Positions 19,276 to 27,551 of a stretch of 64,000 bases of DNA are shown piece by piece; positions within the stretch are counted from its first letter, which is position 1; every line of letters starts with the position of its first letter. The DNA is from an uncultured Clostridia bacterium (lineage in GTDB: Bacteria; Bacillota; Clostridia; Oscillospirales; Feifaniaceae). The notes below the pieces were generated by a model. That model searched no databases and was not told the origin of the DNA. It was given only the letters and a program-made list of their open reading frames with translations. Position numbers and translations under genes: made by a program. The DNA is taken from NCBI GenBank assembly GCA_944376235.1, contig CALWCA010000012.1, positions 32,397-96,396 of the forward strand. The letters run 5' to 3'.

Positions 19276-20442
19276 ATGAAAATCACGGACGATATCCTTT
19301 ACGTCGGCGTCAACGACCACGACATTGACCTGTTTGAGGGGCAATACGTCGTGCCAAACGGCATGGCCTACAACTCCTATGTCATTTTGGACGACCAGGT
19401 TGCCGTGATGGACACGGTGGACGCGCGCTTTGCCGGGCAGTGGCTTGACAACGTAAGGCAGGCGCTGGGGCAGCGCAAGCCGGCCTATCTGGTGGTGCAG
19501 CACATGGAGCCCGACCACTCGGCCAACGTGGCGCGCTTCATGGAGGCCTATCCCGACGCCGTGGTGGTGGCCTCGTCCAAGGCCTTTGCCATGATGAAGC
19601 AGTTTTTCGGCACCGACTTTGCCGACCGCCGCCAGGTGGTGGGCGACGGCGACACGCTGTGCCTGGGCAGCCACACGCTGCGCTTTGTCACGGCGCCCAT
19701 GGTGCACTGGCCGGAGGTGATCATGACCTACGACGAGAGCGCAAAGGTGCTTTTTTCGGCCGACGCCTTTGGAAAATTCGGGGCGCTCGACGTGCAGGAG
19801 GATTGGGCCTGCGAGGCGCGGCGCTACTACATCGGCATTGTGGGGAAATACGGCGCGCAGGTGCAGGTTGTGCTGGGCAAGCTGGGGGGAGCGCAGCTTT
19901 CGGCCGTCTGCCCCCTGCACGGGCCGGTGCTGACCGGGGAGCTTGGCCGCTATCTGGAGCTTTACAACATCTGGTCGTCCTATGGCGTCGAGAGCGAGGG
20001 GGTTGTCATCGCCTACACCTCGGTTTACGGGCACACGCGCGAGGCGGTGGAGCTGCTGGCCGACCGGCTGCGCCAGAGGGGCTGCCCGGAGGTGGTTGTG
20101 ACCGACCTTGCGCGCTGCGACATGGCCGAGGCGGTGGAGGACGCCTTCCGCTACGGCACGCTGGTGCTTGCCACCACCACCTACAACGGGGAGATTTTCC
20201 CCTTTATGCACACTTTTTTGCACAATCTCACCGAGAGGAACTTCCAAAACCGCAGGGTGGCCTTTGTGGAAAATGGGAGCTGGGCGCCGCTTGCGGCAAA
20301 GACCATGAAAAAGCTGCTGGAGGGCAGCAAGCAGCTGACCTATGCCGAAACCACCGTCACGCTGCGCTCGGCGCTGGACGACGCCAGCCGGCAGCAGGTG
20401 GAGGCCCTGGCGCAGGAGCTGTGGCCGGGCGGCGGACGGTAG
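19276..20442 (+). CDS. fprA: FprA family A-type flavoprotein (flavodiiron protein)
   Basis: A soluble enzyme of 388 residues with an N-terminal metallo-beta-lactamase-like diiron domain (about 1-245) and a C-terminal flavodoxin domain (about 250-388). Diiron ligands are visible in HMEPDHS (HxExDH, about 80-86), in APMVHWPE (His about 146) and in FSADAFG. The FMN loop is TSVYGHTREA. Clostridial members reduce O2 and/or NO to protect anaerobes; rubredoxin or ferredoxin would be the electron donor, but neither gene is nearby. It is monocistronic, with AGAGGGGG before the ATG. Confidence 0.92.
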   Translation: MKITDDILYVGVNDHDIDLFEGQYVVPNGMAYNSYVILDDQVAVMDTVDARFAGQWLDNVRQALGQRKPAYLVVQHMEPDHSANVARFMEAYPDAVVVASSKAFAMMKQFFGTDFADRRQVVGDGDTLCLGSHTLRFVTAPMVHWPEVIMTYDESAKVLFSADAFGKFGALDVQEDWACEARRYYIGIVGKYGAQVQVVLGKLGGAQLSAVCPLHGPVLTGELGRYLELYNIWSSYGVESEGVVIAYTSVYGHTREAVELLADRLRQRGCPEVVVTDLARCDMAEAVEDAFRYGTLVLATTTYNGEIFPFMHTFLHNLTERNFQNRRVAFVENGSWAPLAAKTMKKLLEGSKQLTYAETTVTLRSALDDASRQQVEALAQELWPGGGR

Positions 20443-20508
20443 GCTGCGCACGCCCTGCCCTTCCCCAAGGGCGCCGGAGGGCTCCCGGGGGAGGGGCCCC
20501 GGCTTTGG

Positions 20509-20663
20509 GGCGGACAAAGCCCGGCAAGGCGCGCGGCGGACGCCGCGCGCCTTGCCGGAGAGGGGCGGCGGCAGCGCGGGAGCGGGTTCCCGCGCTGCCG
20601 CCGCCCCTTAAAGCAGGGCCGGGGGAGAGGCTTCTCCCCCGGCCCTGCTTTGCTTTGTCCGCC
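20509..20663. repeat. Four-way (cloverleaf) inverted-repeat element B
   Basis: An outer stem of 12 perfect base pairs (20509-20520 with 20652-20663, GGCGGACAAAGC and its complement) encloses three consecutive hairpins: 20521-20558 (18 bp, 2-nt centre), 20561-20608 (21 bp, 6-nt loop) and 20611-20650 (18 bp, 4-nt loop). Only 0, 2, 2 and 1 unpaired bases separate the arms. All four stems are perfect. There is no open frame with a ribosome site and no T-run. It lies between fprA and the MATE promoter. Function unknown; the geometry is that of a four-way junction in RNA or extruded DNA. Confidence 0.75.
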
Positions 20664-20724
20664 GGGTTGGCTGCGGCGGGGAAAGGGGGCCTTTTTGCCG
20701 GGAAAAGCCTTTTTTGAAAGGGTG

Positions 20725-20753
20725 TTGACAAAGATATTTTAGGGTGTTACAAT
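20725..20753 (+). promoter_or_regulatory. Promoter of MATE gene
   Basis: TTGACA, 17 bp, TACAAT: a near-consensus promoter. It leaves a leader of about 285 nt (20760-21044) with short hairpins (for example GGAGC/GCTCC near 20763) but no riboswitch I can recognise. Confidence 0.8.
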
Positions 20754-21044
20754 GGCTGCTGCGGGAGCGAAGGCTCCCCAAAACGAAAGGACGCCCGTTT
20801 GCGGGGATGTCAGCCAACCTGGGCCGGCCGGGGCCGGAACAAGGGGGCTTTCCTGCAAAGCGTTCTTTTTATGTTCCGAAAAATGCGCCTGTCTGCCTGC
20901 GGCTGCAGGCGGGGCGCAGGGCGGGAAAGCCGGGCCAAGCGTCAAAGGCCCCGCGCGCGGATGCCGTGCGGGGGGAGGCTTTGCGAAGCGCCCCCGGCCC
21001 CCTGCCCGCAAAAGGACATGCGCTTTGAGAGAGGAGAGGTTTTT

Positions 21045-22430
21045 TTGAGTCAGACCACAGCGGCGCAGGAGAACAAGATGGGTGTAAAGCCCATTTTCGG
21101 CCTGCTGCTTTCCATGGCGCTGCCCAGCATGGCCTCCATGCTGGTGCAGGCGCTCTACAACATTGTCGACGGCATTTACGTCTCGCGCATCCACCCCGAC
21201 GCGCTGACGGCGGTCTCGCTGGCGTCGCCGGTGCAGATTCTCATGATCTCGCTTTCGGTGGGCACCTGCGTGGGGGTCAACTCGCTGATTTCGCGGCGTC
21301 TGGGGCAGAAAAACCAGGCCGACGCCGACGCCGCCGCCACCCACGGGCTGCTGTTGTCGCTGCTCTCCTGGGCGGCCTGCGCCGTCTTTGGTCTGCTCGG
21401 CACCAACCTGTTTTTCCGCCTGTTTTCCCCGTCGGAGAGCATTTTTAACTACGGGGTGGAATATCTGTGGGTGGTCACGGTGTTTTCGGCTGGCATGTTT
21501 GTGGAAATCAGCGTGGAAAAGACCTTTCAGGCCACCGGCAGCATGATGACCTCCATGGTGCTGCAGCTCATCGGCGCCGTCACCAACATCATTTTGGACC
21601 CCATCCTAATTTTCGGGCTGCTGGGCGCGCCCGCACTGGGGGTGCGGGGGGCGGCCATTGCCACCGTCATCGGGCAGTCTCTGGCGGGGGTCATCGGACT
21701 GGTGCTGCTTATGCGGGGCAAAAACGCCGTCACGGTGACGCTGCGCGGCTTTCGCTGGAACGGCCGCATCGTGCGCGACATCTACACGGTGGGGCTGCCC
21801 TCCATTTTGATGCAGTCGATTGGCAGCGTGACGGCCATGGGCTTCAACCGCATCCTGATGGGCCTGTCGGACAGCGCCGTGTGGGTCATGGGGACTTACA
21901 GCAAGCTGGAAAACTTTTTGTTCATGCCCCTGTTTGGCCTCACCCACGGCGTGCTGCCGCTCACGGGCTACAATTTCGGCGCCAAGAACCGCGACCGCAT
22001 GCTGCAGACCATGCGCTACGGGCTGATTATCGGCATCTCCATGATGGCGGTGGGCATGCTGATTTTCTGGATTTTCCCAAGGCAGCTGCTTGGCATTTTT
22101 GCGCCCACGCCCGAGCTCATGGAGATGGGCGTTCCCGCGCTGCGCACCATCAGCCTGAGCTTTTGCCTGGGTGCGGTGGGCATCATTTTGTCCACTGTGT
22201 TCCAGGCGGTGGGCAAGGGGGTTTACAGCCTGTACATCTCCCTGCTGCGCCAGATCGTGGTCGTGCTGCCCTGCGCCTGGGCGCTCTCCTTTTTGGGGCT
22301 GGAATACGTCTGGTTTGCCTTCCCTGTCTCCAACGTGGTCTCTATGGCGCTCAGCATCGTCATGGCAAGGCGCCTGTTTCGAAATTATATTGACCCGATT
22401 TTGCTTGACAAGGGGGAGGCAGCGCGTTAA
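21045..22430 (+). CDS. MATE family efflux transporter (MepA-like)
   Basis: A twelve-helix multidrug/toxin extrusion protein of 461 residues, driven by Na+ or H+. The family hallmarks NKMG at the N-terminus and LLLSMALPSMASMLVQALYN in helix 1 are present, and the two bundles are related by the repeat starting near residue 235. The start is TTG, preceded by GGAGAG at 6 nt; this keeps the conserved ENKMG segment inside the protein, which the alternative ATG at 21078 would cut. Substrates are unknown. The stop codon forms part of the -10 box of the ribU promoter. Confidence 0.88.
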   Translation: MSQTTAAQENKMGVKPIFGLLLSMALPSMASMLVQALYNIVDGIYVSRIHPDALTAVSLASPVQILMISLSVGTCVGVNSLISRRLGQKNQADADAAATHGLLLSLLSWAACAVFGLLGTNLFFRLFSPSESIFNYGVEYLWVVTVFSAGMFVEISVEKTFQATGSMMTSMVLQLIGAVTNIILDPILIFGLLGAPALGVRGAAIATVIGQSLAGVIGLVLLMRGKNAVTVTLRGFRWNGRIVRDIYTVGLPSILMQSIGSVTAMGFNRILMGLSDSAVWVMGTYSKLENFLFMPLFGLTHGVLPLTGYNFGAKNRDRMLQTMRYGLIIGISMMAVGMLIFWIFPRQLLGIFAPTPELMEMGVPALRTISLSFCLGAVGIILSTVFQAVGKGVYSLYISLLRQIVVVLPCAWALSFLGLEYVWFAFPVSNVVSMALSIVMARRLFRNYIDPILLDKGEAAR

Positions 22431-22433
22431 AAT
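22405..22433 (+). promoter_or_regulatory. Promoter of ribU riboswitch transcript
   Basis: TTGACA (22405-22410), 17 bp, TAAAAT (22428-22433). It lies within the last codons and stop of the MATE gene and places the start of transcription just before the riboswitch. Confidence 0.75.
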
Positions 22434-22447
22434 AGGGTCGCAGAGAA

Positions 22448-22577
22448 GTGCCTTTGGGGCCGGGTGAAATTCCCGACCGGCGGTAAAAGTCCGCAAACGC
22501 CCCCTTTTTTGAAAAGGAGGGGCGCCGATCCGGTGAAATTCCGGGACCGACAGTAGAGTCTGGATGGGAAAAGGCAT
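22448..22577 (+). ncRNA. FMN riboswitch (RFN element)
   Basis: The conserved RFN blocks occur in order: GGGTGAAATTCCCGACCGGC, GGTAAAAGTCCGC, GATCCGGTGAAATTCC, GACCGACAGTAGAGTC and TGGATGGGA. They are closed by a P1 stem TGCCTTT (22449-22455) / AAAGGCA (22570-22576). It is known to bind flavin mononucleotide and switch off riboflavin genes. A terminator lies 70 nt downstream and ribU follows. Confidence 0.97.
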
Positions 22578-22643
22578 GCGCGGAGCGGGGTTTTTTTGCC
22601 ATGCGCAGACCCCGGGGCCCCCGCATGATTGCTGTTGTCATCC

Positions 22644-22685
22644 ACACCTGCCAGAGGCTGCCGCCTCTGGCAGGTGTATTTTTTT
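22644..22685 (+). terminator. Riboswitch-controlled terminator before ribU
   Basis: A 15-bp perfect stem (22644-22658 / 22663-22677), a TGCC loop, then ATTTTTTT. It is the OFF-state expression platform of the FMN riboswitch, located just before the ribU ribosome site. Confidence 0.92.
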
Positions 22686-22705
22686 GAAGAAAGGGAGTCT
22701 TTTCC

Positions 22706-23371
22706 ATGGTGGAATCTCGGCAAAGAACCAAAAAGCTGGTCTCCATGGCCATGCTGTGTGCGCTGGCCTATCTGGTCATGCTGGTGGGGCGCATCCCCAT
22801 TGTGCTTTTTCTCAAATACGACCCCAAGGACATCGTCATCGCCATCGGCGGCTTTTTGTACGGCCCCGTGTCGGCCTTTGTCATTTCGGCGGTGGTGGCG
22901 CTGGTGGAGCTGCCCATCAGCGAGACGGGCATCATCGGCTGCATCATGAACCTGGTCTCGTCGGCCGCCTTTGCCTGCACCGCGGCGTATTTTTACAGCA
23001 GGAAGCGCACGCTAGAGGGCGCCGCCCTGTCGCTTGTGGCAGGCGTCGCCGCCATGGTGGCCGTGATGCTGCTGTGGAATTATTTTCTCACTCCCATTTA
23101 CATGGGCTATCCGCGCGAGGCGGTGGCCGACATGCTGCTGCCCGTGTTTTTGCCCTTTAACCTGTTCAAGGGCGGGCTCAACGCCGCCTTCACCATGATG
23201 CTCTACAAGCCGGTGGTGTCGGCGCTGCGCGCTGCGCGCCTGGTGCCCGAGAGTGATTTGGCCCAGCCCTCCAATCGGCGCGTGACCATCAGCGTTGTGC
23301 TGATGTCGCTGCTGGTGGTGGCCACCTGCGTCATGCTGGTGCTGGTTTTGAAGGAAGTCCTGTGGGCGTAA
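22706..23371 (+). CDS. ribU: Riboflavin ECF transporter substrate-binding subunit
   Basis: A membrane S-component of an energy-coupling-factor importer for riboflavin. 221 residues with six helices. The RibU signature LKYDPKDI (about residues 36-43) and the GFLYGP segment are present. The EcfA, EcfA' and EcfT energising units are not in the window and are presumably shared and encoded elsewhere. The FMN riboswitch directly upstream confirms the substrate assignment. AAAGGGAG precedes the ATG. The C-terminus has an extra helix-like hydrophobic tail (about 190-221). Confidence 0.95.
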   Translation: MVESRQRTKKLVSMAMLCALAYLVMLVGRIPIVLFLKYDPKDIVIAIGGFLYGPVSAFVISAVVALVELPISETGIIGCIMNLVSSAAFACTAAYFYSRKRTLEGAALSLVAGVAAMVAVMLLWNYFLTPIYMGYPREAVADMLLPVFLPFNLFKGGLNAAFTMMLYKPVVSALRAARLVPESDLAQPSNRRVTISVVLMSLLVVATCVMLVLVLKEVLWA

Positions 23372-23380
23372 ATCCAAACA

Positions 23381-23423
23381 AAAAAGGGGCGGGGCGCACG
23401 CTTTGTGCGCCCCGCCCCTTTTT
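23381..23423. terminator. Bidirectional terminator between ribU and aminotransferase
   Basis: A 19-bp perfect stem with a 5-nt loop. A-run/T-run flanks are built into the stem, so it works for either strand. Confidence 0.85.
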
Positions 23424-23491
23424 TGCACAGTTTGGGACGTTTTTTAAGGAAAAGGCGCCCCCTGCGGCAAAGGGGGCTTAAAGAAAGCAGG

Positions 23492-23539
23492 CTGCCCCCG
23501 GCAAGGGGATGCCAAAAGGCATCCTCTTGCCGGGGGCAG
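23492..23539. repeat. 22-bp hairpin in multi-hairpin region C
   Basis: A stem of 22 bp with one G-T pair and an AAAA loop. It is flanked by two smaller hairpins (about 23459-23476 and 23559-23576) and by a short complementary pair (23451-23458 with 23583-23590) that could close a third four-way arrangement. The right outer arm falls in the last codons of the aminotransferase gene. Confidence 0.5.
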
Positions 23540-23577
23540 GCGGTGCGCGCCGGTGTCAGGGCGCAGGAAGGCGCCCG

Positions 23578-24744
23578 TCAGCGCGCCTTTCCAAACTCGG
23601 GAATGGCCTCGATGCGGTCAAAGGCCTCCTTGAGCTGCTCCATGGGCACGGTGCAGGAGATGCGCAGGTAGCCCTCTCCCGCCTCTCCGCCGTAAGCGGG
23701 GCCGGGCACCACCAGCACACCGGCTTTGGCCAGCAGCTCGGTGGCCTGGGCGGAGGTCAGGCCGGCCGGCTTGACGCAGGGGAAGAGGTAGAAGGTGCCC
23801 TGCGGCTCGAGCACGCGCATGCCGGGCAGGGCGTTGATGCGCTGCGCGGCGTAGGTCACGCGGCGGCGGTATTCCTCCACCACGGCCGGCACCACCTCGT
23901 CGCGGTGGCGCAGGGCGGCCAGCGCGGCGCGCTGCGAGGGCGAGGGGGCGGCAAAGACCACGCTGTTGTTGAAGGTGGTCAGGGCAGAAATGATTTCGGG
24001 AGTCGAAATCATGTTGCCGATGCGCCAGCCGGCCATGGTATAGTTTTTGGAGAAGCTGTTGATGGTGATGCTGCGCTCCATCATGCCCGGCAGCGAGCAG
24101 ATGGGGGTGAAGGGGATATCGAAGGAGATGTCGGTATAGATGTCGTCGGCCACCACGATGAGGTCGTGGCGCTTTGCAAAGTCGGCAATGACCTCGAGGT
24201 CTTTCACGCCGTAGCACACGCCGGTGGGGTTGCAGGGGGTGTTGAAGATAAGCGCCTTGGTGCGCGGCGTCACGGCGGCCTCCAGGGCGGCCGTGGTCAC
24301 GCGAAAGCCCTCCTCCTCGCGGGTGGGCACCGCCACCGCCACCCCGCCCGACAGCTCCACCTGGTCGAAATAGGAGCCAAAGCAGGGGGTGGGGATAAGC
24401 ACCTCGTCGCCCTTGTCAAGCAGCACCTGCATGGCAAGGTACATGGCCACGTTGCCCGCCGTGCACACAAACACCTGGCTGTCGTCTAACTGCAGGCCGT
24501 AGGCCTTGCGGTAGAAGTCGCGGATAGCGTCGCGCAGCTCGGGGTCTCCCTGCGGGTGGGTGTAGCCGGTGTGCCCGGCCAGCACGTCGTCAAATGCGTC
24601 GCGGATGATGCGCTGGTCGGTCACCATGTCGGGGTCGCCGATGGTCAGGTTGATGGTGCCCGCCACAGGGCCCGACACGTTGGCCTTGTCCATGAGGTTT
24701 TGCTCGCTGACCTGGTGGTGCTTGGCCAAAAAGTTTCTGCTCAT
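23578..24744 (-). CDS. Pyridoxal-phosphate aminotransferase, class I/II
   Basis: A fold-type I aminotransferase of 388 residues. PLP contacts are visible: NPCNPTG (about 180), the Asp of VVADDIYTD (about 206), SFSKNYTMAGWRIG with the Schiff-base Lys (about 239) and the substrate-carboxylate Arg in YLRISC (about 364). The family includes aspartate, aromatic and MalY-like enzymes; the substrate is not decidable here. The ATG has AAAGGAGG upstream and overlaps the end of the upstream membrane-protein gene; a longer frame through that gene is artefactual. Confidence 0.9.
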   Translation of the reverse strand: MSRNFLAKHHQVSEQNLMDKANVSGPVAGTINLTIGDPDMVTDQRIIRDAFDDVLAGHTGYTHPQGDPELRDAIRDFYRKAYGLQLDDSQVFVCTAGNVAMYLAMQVLLDKGDEVLIPTPCFGSYFDQVELSGGVAVAVPTREEEGFRVTTAALEAAVTPRTKALIFNTPCNPTGVCYGVKDLEVIADFAKRHDLIVVADDIYTDISFDIPFTPICSLPGMMERSITINSFSKNYTMAGWRIGNMISTPEIISALTTFNNSVVFAAPSPSQRAALAALRHRDEVVPAVVEEYRRRVTYAAQRINALPGMRVLEPQGTFYLFPCVKPAGLTSAQATELLAKAGVLVVPGPAYGGEAGEGYLRISCTVPMEQLKEAFDRIEAIPEFGKAR

Positions 24745-25553
24745 GCCAGTTCCTCCTTTTGAATTGTAGTGCCGTCGGCCTCGGGAGCCGCCGGCGACGC
24801 GCCGCCCGCCAGCACGGCAGCACGGTGCCACAGCATGGGCAGCAGCGCGGTGTTGACAAGGTCGAGCTCGGGGGCCTGCGTCACGGTGACGACGTCCCCC
24901 GTCAGGCGCAGCAGCGCCATGGGCAGGGCTGTGGCCGTGAGCAGCAGAGCGGCGGCCGTCATGAGCTGCCGCGTGCGCAGGGGGGAGGCCAGCCCGGCGC
25001 GCAGGCGCGACTCGCTGTAGACGGCGGCCAGCGCCAGGGCGCAGCCCAGCAGCGTATAGGTGTTTTCGGGGACGTGCAGGATGTTGCGCCCGGCCAGATG
25101 GGCCGTCAGCAGGGCGACCATGGCATAAAAGGTGAGGGGCAGCAGCAGCAGACAGGTGGATTGCCGGCCGCCGCGCAGCGTCTTTCCTGCGGCGCTGGGG
25201 ATGAGCAGCAGCAGGCAGACGGCCGACATCACGGCGGCGGCGGCCAGAGGCTGCCACATGCGGTGCCGCAGGGTGAAGGCCATGCCGGCGCCTGCGGCAA
25301 GGCCCAGCGCCGCCACAAGCTGCGCCGCGCCGCCAAAGGGGCTTGAATACAGGGCGTTTGCCCCGGCGGGGCAGGCACCCTTACCGGCGAGCAGGGCAAA
25401 GAACGCGGTGAAAAGCAGCAGGGCGGCCGTATAAAAGCCGGCGGTGCCGGCGGGAAAAAATCCGGTTTGGGGCTCCGCGAGCGAGAGGGCCGTCACGGCA
25501 CGGACGACGGCAAGCACCGCCGCCGCAGCGAGCGGCACAAAAACCTTTTTCAT
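24741..25553 (-). CDS. Multi-spanning membrane protein of unknown function
   Basis: 270 residues with about seven hydrophobic helices, very Ala/Leu-rich, with no charged motif I recognise. Its last codons overlap the aminotransferase start (ATGA), so the two are translationally coupled. The start is ATG with AAGGATG upstream, about 20 nt after the expected transcription start. Conservation of this pairing elsewhere would hint at transport of the aminotransferase substrate or product; that is speculation. Confidence 0.65.
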   Translation of the reverse strand: MKKVFVPLAAAAVLAVVRAVTALSLAEPQTGFFPAGTAGFYTAALLLFTAFFALLAGKGACPAGANALYSSPFGGAAQLVAALGLAAGAGMAFTLRHRMWQPLAAAAVMSAVCLLLLIPSAAGKTLRGGRQSTCLLLLPLTFYAMVALLTAHLAGRNILHVPENTYTLLGCALALAAVYSESRLRAGLASPLRTRQLMTAAALLLTATALPMALLRLTGDVVTVTQAPELDLVNTALLPMLWHRAAVLAGGASPAAPEADGTTIQKEELA

Positions 25554-25575
25554 GCTGTCACATCCTTATTTGTGC

Positions 25576-25604
25576 ATTATACCCCGGAAAGGGCAAAAGG
25601 TCAA
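25576..25604 (-). promoter_or_regulatory. Promoter of membrane protein-aminotransferase operon
   Basis: Minus strand: TTGACC, 17 bp, TATAAT, immediately upstream of the operon. Confidence 0.8.
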
Positions 25605-25717
25605 GAAAGCTTGCCCCGAAAAGAGGGGCGTGCAGGCCACGGCAGGCTTTTTGGCAAAAAGAGGGCGCCGGGGGCAGCCTGACGGGAGCTTCCGGGCGGG
25701 GGCCTGCCGCAAAAAAA

Positions 25718-25744
25718 CGCCCCGCCCCTTCAGGGGGCGGGGCG
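25718..25744 (-). terminator. Terminator of arsR-DUF1294 operon
   Basis: A GC-only stem of about 11 bp, followed on the minus strand by seven T. Confidence 0.85.
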
Positions 25745-25778
25745 GCGCGCAGGGCTGAAAAACAAGGAAACGGGGGCT

Positions 25779-26057
25779 TCAAAAAGGGAGCAGGCCAAGG
25801 CGCCAAAGCCAAACGCCCAAGGCAAGCTGTAGGGCAAAAATGGCCGGCATTCCCAGCGTAAAGGCCCTGTGGCGCGTCTTGTGGTGAAATACCGCCATAC
25901 CCAGCATGGCGCCGGGGCTTGCTCCCAGCAGCGCCACCGCAAACAGCGTGCGCTCAGAGATGCGCCACATATGCCGCACGGCAAACCACTTGTCCAGCCC
26001 GAAGAGGACAAAGGCCGCGACGTTGACGGCCAGCAGCCAGAGGGCGAGAAGCTTCAT
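25779..26057 (-). CDS. DUF1294 family membrane protein
   Basis: 92 residues with three hydrophobic segments. The family pattern is clear: NVAAFVLFGLDKWFA near the N-terminus, then RISERTL..ALLGASPGAMLGM and the HHKTRHRAF segment. The function of DUF1294 is unknown. The start is 1 nt after the ArsR stop codon, so the genes are one operon. Confidence 0.8.
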   Translation of the reverse strand: MKLLALWLLAVNVAAFVLFGLDKWFAVRHMWRISERTLFAVALLGASPGAMLGMAVFHHKTRHRAFTLGMPAIFALQLALGVWLWRLGLLPF

Positions 26058-26058
26058 G

Positions 26059-26361
26059 TTACGGCAGCCCCCCGCGCAGCTCGCCAAACAGGGAGAGCAG
26101 TTCGTCAAGGCGTGCGGAGTTGAGAGTGTAATACACCTGTGCGCCGACCTTGCGGGTTTTGACAAGGGAGGCCAGGGTCAGCACCTTCATGTGGTGGGAG
26201 AGCGTTGGCTGGGAGATTTCAAGCTGCTGCAGCAGCTCAATGGCACACATCTCCCTTTGGCTGAGCATGGAGACGATGTGCAGACGGTTGGCGTCGGCCA
26301 GTGCCCGGAGGGCTTCCAGTGCCCGCGTTTGCTGCAAACTGAATGCCTGTTTTTTATCCAT
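26059..26361 (-). CDS. ArsR family HTH regulator
   Basis: A 100-residue winged-helix repressor. The recognition motif is ISQPTLSHHMKVL (about residues 49-61), preceded by LADANRLHIVSML and followed by the wing KVGAQVYYTL. The CxC metal site of classical ArsR is not present (the only Cys is in REMCAIELL), so the effector may not be arsenite. AAAAGGAGG lies before the ATG. It is co-transcribed with the DUF1294 gene. Confidence 0.85.
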   Translation of the reverse strand: MDKKQAFSLQQTRALEALRALADANRLHIVSMLSQREMCAIELLQQLEISQPTLSHHMKVLTLASLVKTRKVGAQVYYTLNSARLDELLSLFGELRGGLP

Positions 26362-26500
26362 TGCGTCGACCTCCTTTTCTCTGCTGAAAGGGCTGCCGCC
26401 CCAGGATTTTTCCTGTTGCTTTTCCGAAACAAGCGCTGCGGGACGCGTATGCCCTGCGCCGTCCCTCCCGAAATTCCGATGGCAGGGCGTCGGGCAGGCG

Positions 26501-27457
26501 TCAGGACTGCGCCGACGGGTCTGACCCGGTACGTGCGCCCGCCTGGCGGTAGCGTCCGTTTTGCTCCATGGGCGTGCCGGCCTGCTCAAAGAGCTCGGTG
26601 ACGGTGACAAAATCATAGCCCTGCTCCGAAAGACGTTCCAGCAAAATGAGGGCGGCGTCTACGCTGGTGGAGTGGATGTCGTGCAGCAGCACGATATCCC
26701 CGTCGCCCACCGAGGACAGGACGGCCTGCACTACGGCGTCGGCATTGCGCAGCTTCCAGTCCTGCGGGTCGACCGACCACAGAACAAGCGGCTCCGACAG
26801 GGCCCTCGTCACGGAGGAGGAGAGGTCTCCGTAAGGCGGACGCACCAGCCAGGGGCGCACGCCGCAGGCCGTTTCAATCATGTCTGCAGTCTGGCGGATC
26901 TCCTCCGAGACGGCGCTTTGGCTCATTTTTTGAAAAAGGGAGTGGGAATAGCTGTGGTTGCCGATCTCATGCCCCTCTTGCGCCATGCGCACCAGCAGCT
27001 CTTCGTTTCCGGGGATTCTGCAGCCTAGGACAAAGAAAGTGGCTCTGGCGTCGTACTGCGCCAGACCGTCGAGAAGGCGGGCGGTGTAGGGCCCCGGCCC
27101 GTCGTCAAAGGTCAGCGCAATGCGAAAAGGCTTTTGCGGGACCTCTTCGGGGGCGGGCTCCTCTTGCTCCGGCTGCGGCTGCGCAGGGCCGGGCTCCTCT
27201 TGCTCCGGCCAGGCCTGCCGCTCGAGGGCAAGGCGCACAAAATCCCCGGGAGAGGGGAGGCGCTTGCAAGAGGGGAGGGGAAAGGAGAGGGGAGCGGGGG
27301 AGGGGGCGGGGCTGCTGCTCGTCTCAAAGAGCATCGAGCCTGCCGCCAGCGAGCCCTGGGAGAGGGAGAGCTGGGCAAGGGCGCACAGCGCCGCCGCCGT
27401 CAGCACAAGCAGGCAGAATCGCATCACCCGTTTTCTCTGAAGACGACGATAAAGCAC
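26501..27457 (-). CDS. Polysaccharide deacetylase (NodB/CE4)
   Basis: An exported carbohydrate esterase, probably acting on peptidoglycan or another N-acetylated wall sugar. A short N-terminal hydrophobic anchor (about 12-30) is followed by a low-complexity Pro/Glu linker (about 45-110), then the NodB domain with all five motifs: TFDDGPG (metal-binding Asp about 119), HSYSH, RPPYG, DPQDW and IVLLHD. The start is GTG, because AAAGGAGG lies 9 nt upstream; the longer frame lacks a ribosome site. It is alone under a good promoter. Confidence 0.9.
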   Translation of the reverse strand: MLYRRLQRKRVMRFCLLVLTAAALCALAQLSLSQGSLAAGSMLFETSSSPAPSPAPLSFPLPSCKRLPSPGDFVRLALERQAWPEQEEPGPAQPQPEQEEPAPEEVPQKPFRIALTFDDGPGPYTARLLDGLAQYDARATFFVLGCRIPGNEELLVRMAQEGHEIGNHSYSHSLFQKMSQSAVSEEIRQTADMIETACGVRPWLVRPPYGDLSSSVTRALSEPLVLWSVDPQDWKLRNADAVVQAVLSSVGDGDIVLLHDIHSTSVDAALILLERLSEQGYDFVTVTELFEQAGTPMEQNGRYRQAGARTGSDPSAQS

Positions 27458-27522
27458 GGACCCGGGCCTCCTTTTTTCAGCGATATCGGGGCACGAAAAA
27501 GCAGCCGGTGCCCTTGCCCCCC

Positions 27523-27551
27523 AGTATACCAGCCCGAGCGGGTGCATGCAA
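27523..27551 (-). promoter_or_regulatory. Promoter of polysaccharide deacetylase gene
   Basis: Minus strand: TTGCAT, 17 bp, TATACT. The 320-bp region up to tcdA also contains an extended -10 (TGTGGTATAAT, about 27661-27671) facing the tcdA gene. Confidence 0.75.

Noticed and set aside
18718..20517. Apparent large N-terminal extension of the DUF2812 protein
   Set aside because: The extension is antisense to fprA and padR and lacks a start site; the real start with GGAGG is at 18717.
24745..25257. Apparent N-terminal extension of the aminotransferase
   Set aside because: It is a shadow of the overlapping membrane-protein gene; the conserved protein begins at 24744 behind AGGAGG.
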